Of a stretch of 64,000 bases of DNA, positions 57,514 through 64,000 are shown in pieces. Location of the stretch: positions 826,001-890,000 of the forward strand of contig WJXW01000012.1 of assembly GCA_015832175.1 (NCBI GenBank). Direction: 5' to 3'. The notes under the pieces are model-generated. The model searched no databases. It was not told where the DNA came from and saw nothing but the letters and a program-made list of their open reading frames with translations. Origin of the DNA: Paraphaeosphaeria minitans. Lineage: Eukaryota; Ascomycota; Dothideomycetes; Pleosporales; Didymosphaeriaceae. The translations under genes and the position numbers were made by a program. The number at the start of each line of letters is the position of its first letter. Position 1 is the stretch's first letter.

Positions 57514-59235
57514 ATGTCCGTGGACTACCTGCTGCACGAAAGTGCGCTCGGGTACGCCATCTTCAAGGTCGTGAACCAGCCCGACACCATTGGCAACCGT
57601 TTGAAGGAAGTCCAAGAAGCCGTTCAGGATCTCGCCAAGTTTGGAAAGGTAGAACCGCCCGTGCCTGCGGATAGTCTGGTCTTTCTAACAGTGCTAGACC
57701 GTCGAACTCGTCGGCTTGACCCCGTTCCAAGGAACCCAGGACGCATTGCAGGAAATTAACGATGTTTCCGAGGGTATTCTGAGCCCCTTCCTGCAATCGA
57801 CCCTCGAATCGAATCTGCCCAAGTCGTCGAAGAAGAAAAAGGTGGTTTTGGGCATCTGGGAGAAGAACTTGGCTGGATCTATCAAGGCCCAGTTCGACGG
57901 AATCCAGTGCGAGACAGGCGAGACCAACGCCGTGGTGTCTGATCTGCTCCGAGGGTTGCGTCAGCATGGCGACAAGCTGGTCAAGCAACTCCAGCCTGGA
58001 GATCTTGAGCGGTCTGTGCTTGGTCTGGGACACGCATACTCCCGTGCTAAGGTCAAGTTCTCGGTAGCGAAGCATGACAACCACATCATCCAGGCTATCG
58101 CGACTCTGGACCAGATTGACAAGGATCTCAATCAGTTCACCATGAGGCTACGTGAGAACTACGTGAGCAAGCCGAGATACCCATTCTCATCCCGACTCAC
58201 ACTGACTTTTACTGCAGGGCTGGCACTTTCCTGAGCTTAGCAAGATCTTGACCAACGACCACTACGCAGGCGCGGTGCTTTTTATCGGCGACAAGAGCGG
58301 ATTGTCGGATGAGAAGCTTCACGAGATTGCTGCCGTGGTGGGCGATGACGAGTCGGTCGCTCAGGCCATCATCAAGGCCGCCAGGACGAGCATGGGCAGA
58401 GAGATCTCCGATGCCGACCTTGAGATGGTCATGTCCTTTGCCAGACGCACAGATGCCCTGGCGGTGTACAGGAAGCAGCTCGCAGGTTATCTCTCCAGCA
58501 GGCTGCAGAGTGTGGCGCCCAACACAGCCGCGCTCATCGGCGACACCGTTGCCGCTAGATTAATCTCGAAGGCTGGCTCTTTGACCAACCTGTCCAAGTA
58601 CCCTGCCTCGACCGTTCAGATTCTTGGCGCTGAGAAGGCACTCTTCCGCGCACTGAAGACGAAGGGAAACACGCCCAAGTACGGTTTGATCTACCACTCT
58701 TCGTTCATCGGCAAGACTGGCGCCAAGTCGAAGGGAAGGATCTCCCGTTTCCTCGCCAACAAAGTGTCCATTGCGTAAGTCTTACCCGACACGCTACCAC
58801 GTGAAATTTTCCAGTGGCGTGCCTCGTGCTGACTCTGCGTTCAGGTCCCGCATAGACAACTTCTCGGAAACGCCAACGTCGAAATTCGGAGAGGCTTTGA
58901 AGCGACAGGTGGAGGAAAGGATCGAGTTTTACGCTTCTGGAGCCACTCCGGCGAAGAATGCTACCGTCATGCAAGCGGCGATGGACTCTGTCATGGCTGA
59001 CATTGACACGGAGGATCCTACCGCGCACGGTGCGGAGGACGTTGTAATGGCTGACGGGGTGACGGGAAAGGCCACGGAGCAGGCCGTCCGCGAGAAGAAG
59101 AAGGAGAAGAAGTCGAAAAAGTCAAAGGACGTCGAAGTGGAGGTTTCCGACAAGAAGTCGAAGAAGGAAAAGAAGAGGAAACACGCCGACGAGGACGAGG
59201 GCGAGGGCAAGAAGAAGAAGAAGAACAAGGCGTAG
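57514..59235 (+). CDS. NOP58: Box C/D snoRNP core protein Nop58
   Basis: Core scaffold of box C/D snoRNPs that guide rRNA 2'-O-methylation; nucleolar. Exons 57514-57648, 57698-58162, 58218-58774 and 58845-59235 give 515 aa. The NOP5NT region begins [25 protein letters not shown] helices contain [20 protein letters not shown] and [20 protein letters not shown] (spliced). The Nop domain includes [20 protein letters not shown] and [20 protein letters not shown]. The lysine-rich tail ([12 protein letters not shown] and [13 protein letters not shown]) is the usual KKE/D repeat. It is a little shorter than average (about 530-580). Confidence 0.96.
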
Positions 59236-61323
59236 ACATGTGACAGGCACGAGCTATGCTTTCACTGTCATGATACCTTGGTTGGCGTTCCGGTTCTGTA
59301 CGAGGGGCCTTTGTGCAGCTAGGCGTTTGTTGTTGGGGTTCCTTTTGCATCGTGTGGGTTGCACGCCGTGGTGAAACGTGTCGCTCGCTCTGCGCATGCG
59401 GAGAGGGGGATGCGTCTCGCTTCTGGACTCAAAGTGTATCATGTATGCTGGGGCACATGGGTTTGACATGTCCGGTAGTTGACTCATTCGTCTACATCAT
59501 CATCTTCTTGCTTCAAAAGTGGTTTGGATTTCGACGCGGTGCACGGCATGCGGCCGTGGCTGGATCTGCGAGAGAGTTTACCACGTGACTCGCGAGGCTG
59601 GCGGGGGTCTGGATGGTCATGGGCCAAACTGTTGTCCAGATGACCTGCACCCTCGGGTGGTTTGAAACAGTGATCTGCTTTTTTTTTTTTTTTTCCGCGC
59701 CGGCATTGTTTCACATTTGCATCTACCCCGCAAGAGCCGCAAAGGCGTGCAGATCTGCAGGGACGCCCGCAGCGAATGTGGTGGTGGTGGTGGTGGCGGT
59801 GGTAGATTTTGAACGTGGGCGCTGGGAGGCAGCAAAGGGTGGTCGGGGTGCAGCCGAGCTGACGAGCTGAGGGACAAGAAGCGCAATCGGAGAATTTCAT
59901 GATTTCGGGGCAGAAGCAGTTAGCCGCGGAAGTGGGTGGGTCGCGTGGGATGGTGCAGATGGGCGTTTCTGGCTAAAGGGCAGACGCATTGATGCTAAAC
60001 GAGAGACGGTGGTGGTGACATGAGCAGGAATGCCGAACCAGTGGGTGGCATCGAGATCAGGCGCTTGGTCAGCTGAGGTGCATGCGTGGCTGCTGACTTG
60101 GCTGTGGCTGTGGCTGTGGCTGTGGACGTGGACGTGGACGTGGACGTGGATGTGGATGTGGCTGTGGACGATGGATGTGGCTGTTGCTGTGGCTGTGGCC
60201 GTGGCCGTTGTTGTTGTTGTTGTGTTGTTGCTGTTTTTGATGCTATTAATTGCTGTTGCTGTTGCTGCTGCTGTTTTTATTGCTATTGCTGTTGCTGCTG
60301 CTATTACTGTTGCTGCTGCTATTGCTGTTGCTGCTGCTATTGCTGTTGCTGCTACTATTGCTGTGGCTGTGACCCTCCCTGAGCGCTCCGAGACGTGTGA
60401 CGCTGCTGTGCACCCCGGCAGCAACAAGCAAAAATGGTCTTCACCAAGCATTCACTTCTCCACTCCTCGAGCTCGACATGATACGAAAGACTCGACCACA
60501 AAAGTCCAGCGGCCCCATATCGCGTCTGGAAGGCTGCCAGACGAGACCAGACGAGACGGACCAGCCCTACCCCATTCTACCCTACCCTAGCCTATCCTAC
60601 CCTACTAGATACCCCAACGGCAACGGCAGGCCTCTTCCATGCTCGTCTCTTGCCCACGAGAAAGGCCCAGCGCTCAGCGCTCCCGTCGCTCCCTTCTGGC
60701 GTATGCTCGCTCCATATTCTCGTAACCGTTGCCCGTGCTTTGACTGGATGGCCCGCCCAAACCCCATTGCGCTGCCCTTTATACCTTGAAGCCCTCTCCC
60801 CCTCGCCGTCGCATCGCTCCCTCTTCCCTTCCACCTCTGCCACCTCTGCCACCTCTGCCGCCTCTTCCACCTCTGCCGCCTCTTCCACCTCTTCCACCTC
60901 TTCCCTGGTACGTTATCTGCCAACGACGGCTTCGATTCCATCAATCCGCTGCCGTCCAGAAGGCGCTGCCATCCGAGTGATTGCGCGTGGAGCAGCGTCG
61001 TGTTCGTCCCCGTGCCCTGGTCACTCTTTGAGAGCCCCTGGCCGCCCAGCACAGCGTCTGCACTTTGATTTTGGTCGTCTCGCCACCCTCGGTCGACCAT
61101 CTCGATACAAGCCGCCTTGGTGTTGAACCATCCATCCCCGCCAACGGCCCGTCCATTCCATTCCATTCGACTCGCCTGCGCGCCTGCATCTTCGCCAGCA
61201 AACCGCTTCCTCGTCTCGATCCCATTTCCAAGTTTGTTGTAGACATAGTACGCACCCGTCGAAAGAAGAAGAAAAAAGAAAAGAAGAAAAGAAGAAGAAA
61301 AGAAGTTTTGGTTTTCCAGAGCC
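59236..61323. other. Repeat-rich intergenic region upstream of HPC2
   Basis: About 2.1 kb with no credible gene. Simple sequence: T16 at 59679-59694, GTG units at 59778-59803, GTGGAC and GCTGTG units at 60095-60175, CTG/TTG units to 60370, CCACCTCTGCC-type units at 60826-60905, and a GAAAA/GAAGAA purine tract at 61259-61312 ending 10 nt before the HPC2 ATG. Long frames through these tracts encode only low-complexity Val/Trp/Asp or Ser/Asn runs. Confidence 0.75.
60090..60375. repeat. CTG/GTG-type low-complexity tract
   Basis: Compound trinucleotide/hexanucleotide repeats (GTGGAC, GCTGTG, GTTGTT, GCTGCTATT units). Strong T+G bias on the plus strand over nearly 300 bp. Confidence 0.9.
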
Positions 61324-63240
61324 ATGGACGCAGCAGAGGTCGCATCGTCGCCCGGTAGTCTGAGCTCACCCCCTCATTCGCCTGAACAGGGGACGCCCAA
61401 CAACTCGGCCATGCACGCCACGAGCGGTGGTTATGGTGTTGCAGCAAATGCTGGCACCACCACCACCACCACCCCTGCAGCCTCTGCGACGCCCACCCCC
61501 AGACTTACCGCCGCTGGCACCATCCGTAAGAAGCCTGGGCCCAAGCCAAAGCCCAAAGATGCACATCCCGAAGAGAAGAAGCCCAGGAAGCCTCGCAAGG
61601 CCGCAGAGCCAAAGGACCCCAATGCAGCGCCCCCGCCGCGCAAGAGGAGGACCAAGGCGTCTCTGGAGGCACAGAATCCGTCACCACCGCCCGCTGACGA
61701 GAAGCCCGCTGTGGATGCACTGCTGCTGCAGCAGTTCGCACCGCAACCTAGACCCACAGAGCTGGCGCAGGTGCTCCCATCAGAGCCGCCTGCGCCTGCG
61801 CCTGCGCCCGCGTCTGCGCCCGCGTCTGCGTCTGCGTCTGCGCCTGTTGCGCAACCTGCACCTCCGCGCGCCCTCGGGGCTAGTGTCGAGCCGCTTCACA
61901 GCAACCCCAACCTTTCCCACATGACGCCGGCGCCTTCAACACCACGACCTGCAAGCTCGGGCCAGCGTTATGACCCCATCCGCGGCGGTCTCTACGAGTC
62001 CAAACCACTCGTCGCGGCGAGCGTGCCTCCGCCGTCCATCTCGCCGCCCCTCAACCGAGCAAGCGCATCCCCCTCCATCACGTCTTTGATTGATCCGCCG
62101 ACTGTCGCCAACTCAACCTACGCGCAGCCTGCTAGGCTGCAGCACCAATCCTCCGTCACCTCTGCTCCGTTGTCGCCTGCCGCCATGTCAAATCGACCCG
62201 GTCCGCTCCTTCCACCTCAGGACAACCAGCAACCACCTCGCCCCGCACCACCTCTAGGCCCCGCACCCATGGAGATCGACTCGGACCCAAGGACTTCGGT
62301 GCCCATGAAGAAGACCGACTCGGCGAGCGCGGGCACACTGTCCAACGCCCCGACTCCCCCCGTCAAGGCTCGCCAGAAGGAAGCCCCCCCGCCCCTGCCA
62401 ACGGGAAGCGGTTTGCTCTCAGGCACTCCATTTGGCCCTGCTGCCGGCGCAAACGGAAACGGCGCTACCGAACCCTCGGGCGTCAACATCTGGCTCACCT
62501 TCCCGCTGAAGGGTCAGACGAACGTCACCATCAACTTTGCTCAGGAGGTGGAGAAGAAGTATGGCTTCGCTGCACTGCATCCTCGAATTGCTGCTCGCCG
62601 GGAGCGTCAACGGCAGATAACATCCATGGGCGCTGCGCTCGAGAAGGCTGCAGGTCTGGCTGGATCCGCCGACGACATGTCAGTCGACCTGTCTGACAAC
62701 GAGAGCAATGGCGGCAACACGGGTATGGACGACGAGGGTTCCGCAGCGGGCAAGCCAAAGAAACCCCGCAAGAGAAAACAGGAAGAGTACGACAAGGAAG
62801 ACGACTTCATCGACGATACCGAGCTGGCCTGGGAGCAGCAAGCGCTCATGGCCAAGGATGGCTTCTTCGTGTACAGTGGCCCTCTCATTACCGAAGAGAA
62901 GCCTGCTGTGGAGAGGTATGTGTTCGCTGATCAACCAGGTCTCCACTGCAACATGCTAACAACAAACAGGGCCGATGGGACCGTCAAGCGCGGTCGCGGA
63001 CGCGGTCGCGGTGGATCCAGTCGAGGAGAGACGTCAGGACGTGGCCGAGGTCGCGGTGGCGGCCCAGGCTCACGCGGCGGCCAAACTGTGCGCAAGCCTC
63101 GCGTTACCAAAGCCGACCGTGCCATGATGGAGCAGGAGAAGGCGAAGCGGATCGAATTCAGCCAGCAGCTCGGAAGCAACAGCCATCTTGCCAACATGCC
63201 CGTCACAGCGCACGCTGGTACCGTCCATCCGACCATGTAG
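61324..63240 (+). CDS. HPC2: HIR histone chaperone complex subunit Hpc2 (ubinuclein domain)
   Basis: Nuclear subunit of the HIRA/HIR complex, which deposits H3-H4 independent of replication. Exons 61324-62915 and 62970-63240, 620 aa. The intron is 54 nt (a multiple of 3, without stop), with donor GTATGT, GCTAAC branch and ACAG acceptor, so an unspliced reading would add 18 residues. The N-terminal two thirds is disordered, Pro/Ala/Ser-rich, with an AT-hook-like KKPGPKPKPK patch. The HPC2/ubinuclein domain is RKQEEYDKEDDFIDDTELAW followed by EQQALMAKDGFFVYSGPL, intact. An RG-rich segment (GRGRGRGGSSRGETSGRGRG) lies after the splice junction. The polypurine tract precedes the ATG. Confidence 0.92.
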   Translation: MDAAEVASSPGSLSSPPHSPEQGTPNNSAMHATSGGYGVAANAGTTTTTTPAASATPTPRLTAAGTIRKKPGPKPKPKDAHPEEKKPRKPRKAAEPKDPNAAPPPRKRRTKASLEAQNPSPPPADEKPAVDALLLQQFAPQPRPTELAQVLPSEPPAPAPAPASAPASASASAPVAQPAPPRALGASVEPLHSNPNLSHMTPAPSTPRPASSGQRYDPIRGGLYESKPLVAASVPPPSISPPLNRASASPSITSLIDPPTVANSTYAQPARLQHQSSVTSAPLSPAAMSNRPGPLLPPQDNQQPPRPAPPLGPAPMEIDSDPRTSVPMKKTDSASAGTLSNAPTPPVKARQKEAPPPLPTGSGLLSGTPFGPAAGANGNGATEPSGVNIWLTFPLKGQTNVTINFAQEVEKKYGFAALHPRIAARRERQRQITSMGAALEKAAGLAGSADDMSVDLSDNESNGGNTGMDDEGSAAGKPKKPRKRKQEEYDKEDDFIDDTELAWEQQALMAKDGFFVYSGPLITEEKPAVERYVFADQPGLHCNMLTTNRADGTVKRGRGRGRGGSSRGETSGRGRGRGGGPGSRGGQTVRKPRVTKADRAMMEQEKAKRIEFSQQLGSNSHLANMPVTAHAGTVHPTM

Positions 63241-64000
63241 CTGCTCATCGCCGTCAGCATTTCTCTTTTTGATTTCTCTATTCAATGCATGGCGCTGTAC
63301 GATAGATATCCTCAACGGCTCTTCCGCCGGTTGTACCTGTTAGGGCGGACGTCTGCGATTATGAATGGGCATTCCCGGGGTCCAGGCGAGTATGGCGCTG
63401 TTTTGGCGGGACTGGTATAGGTGATGTTGTTTCATTGTTTTAGCATGTGTTGTGGAGTTTGCCTTTGCGCGACCTTGCATCTTTAGCTCAAAAGGATAGA
63501 CGTAATCTTTCGAATGCATATCTGTGTCTTACTTTGAGCTGGCCTTTTACCTCTGCGTCCGGATCTGGCGTCGAGAGCTCCTCTATTCTTTGATTCTGTA
63601 CATGACGCATGTCTATATTCATGTTGCTCACGATCGCTCCATCCTAGAAATGGCCTGTATGCGGTCGCGCGAGGTGAGGTGCGGAGGGATGTCTCTCGTC
63701 TGTACCTTGCACCGAAGTCGTTTTCTGGTTTCCAACTTCATCGTGTCCGCTCCCAATTCAAATGTGAGGGTTGGCATTTCTGTCAATTGGCTGGGCTGCT
63801 CGGGTCCTGGCTCGCTGCTTTCAGTCTGGGGCTGCTGCGCCGCTTCGTATCGGATTTTGGATTTTGGATTCTCGTTTTTTGGATTCACAGTAACAACGTA
63901 TGGTGGAACTAGCTACGCCCCCGACTCGACCGCACCTGCCTTCACCTCACCCGCTCTTTCCCTCTCATCAACCCGGTTACCGTGACTACAGCAGTCCACG
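63241..64000. other. HPC2 downstream region
   Basis: 760 bp of 3' flank to the window end; a 153-codon plus-strand frame (63524-63985) is Trp/Cys-rich with no domain and is not called. Confidence 0.5.

Noticed and set aside
60030..60590. 186-codon frame and partner frames through the CTG/GTG tract
   Set aside because: Pure translation of simple repeats (Val/Trp/Asp or Cys runs). No start context or conservation expected.

Overview
The window is nuclear DNA of a filamentous ascomycete (Pezizomycotina). Genes carry many short introns (about 47-125 bp) with GT-AG ends, CTAAC/CTGAC-like branch sites and branch-to-acceptor distances typical of this group. The gene set (TFIIIC, MICOS, complex I, Rpn9, GAA1, GPI1, CCT6, NOP58, HPC2) is eukaryotic and fungal. 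Rhodopsin/SAT4-type membrane proteins, a GH18 chitinase with a separate tail exon, a PL20 glucuronan lyase and fungal BTB proteins point to Pezizomycotina. A Dothideomycete is my best guess, but that is inference only.

Layout. 0-13.6 kb: 5'-truncated TFIIIC subunit, a gene-poor stretch with a decayed UstYa-like remnant, then divergent mitochondrial OCT1 and MIC26, a four-helix membrane protein, a small two-exon gene, a GST and a 3'-5' exonuclease. 14-25 kb: an unknown 388-aa protein, a J-domain membrane protein, a secreted chitinase, and two adjacent BTB-like genes. 25-34 kb: housekeeping block with divergent pairs NUO40/RPN9 and GAA1/RBD2, an intron-bearing tRNA-Met, and an MRX10/RMND1-like mitochondrial protein. 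35-40.5 kb: a clearly dead flavin monooxygenase gene, a degenerate tRNA-like sequence and an MFS sugar transporter. 41-50.6 kb: GPI1, a tiny membrane protein immediately upstream of it, a CCCH/FG nucleoporin, a SAT4-family membrane protein and a glucuronan lyase. 51-64 kb: a large GH47 mannosidase, divergent CCT6/NOP58, a repeat-rich 2-kb intergenic region and the HIR-complex subunit HPC2.

Functional links. Two steps of GPI-anchor synthesis (GPI1, GAA1) and ER glycan trimming (GH47) lie within about 25 kb, and OCT1, MIC26, NUO40, MRX10 are all mitochondrial. I see no intact biosynthetic gene cluster and no convincing novel system. The most interesting material is the two decayed accessory genes (UstYa-like and monooxygenase), three uncharacterised genes with well-supported splice structures (107, 92 and 388 aa), and several extreme micro-exons that automatic annotation would probably miss. 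Exon coordinates were worked out by hand; for nearly every multi-exon gene the exon lengths sum to a whole number of codons and splice phases agree.
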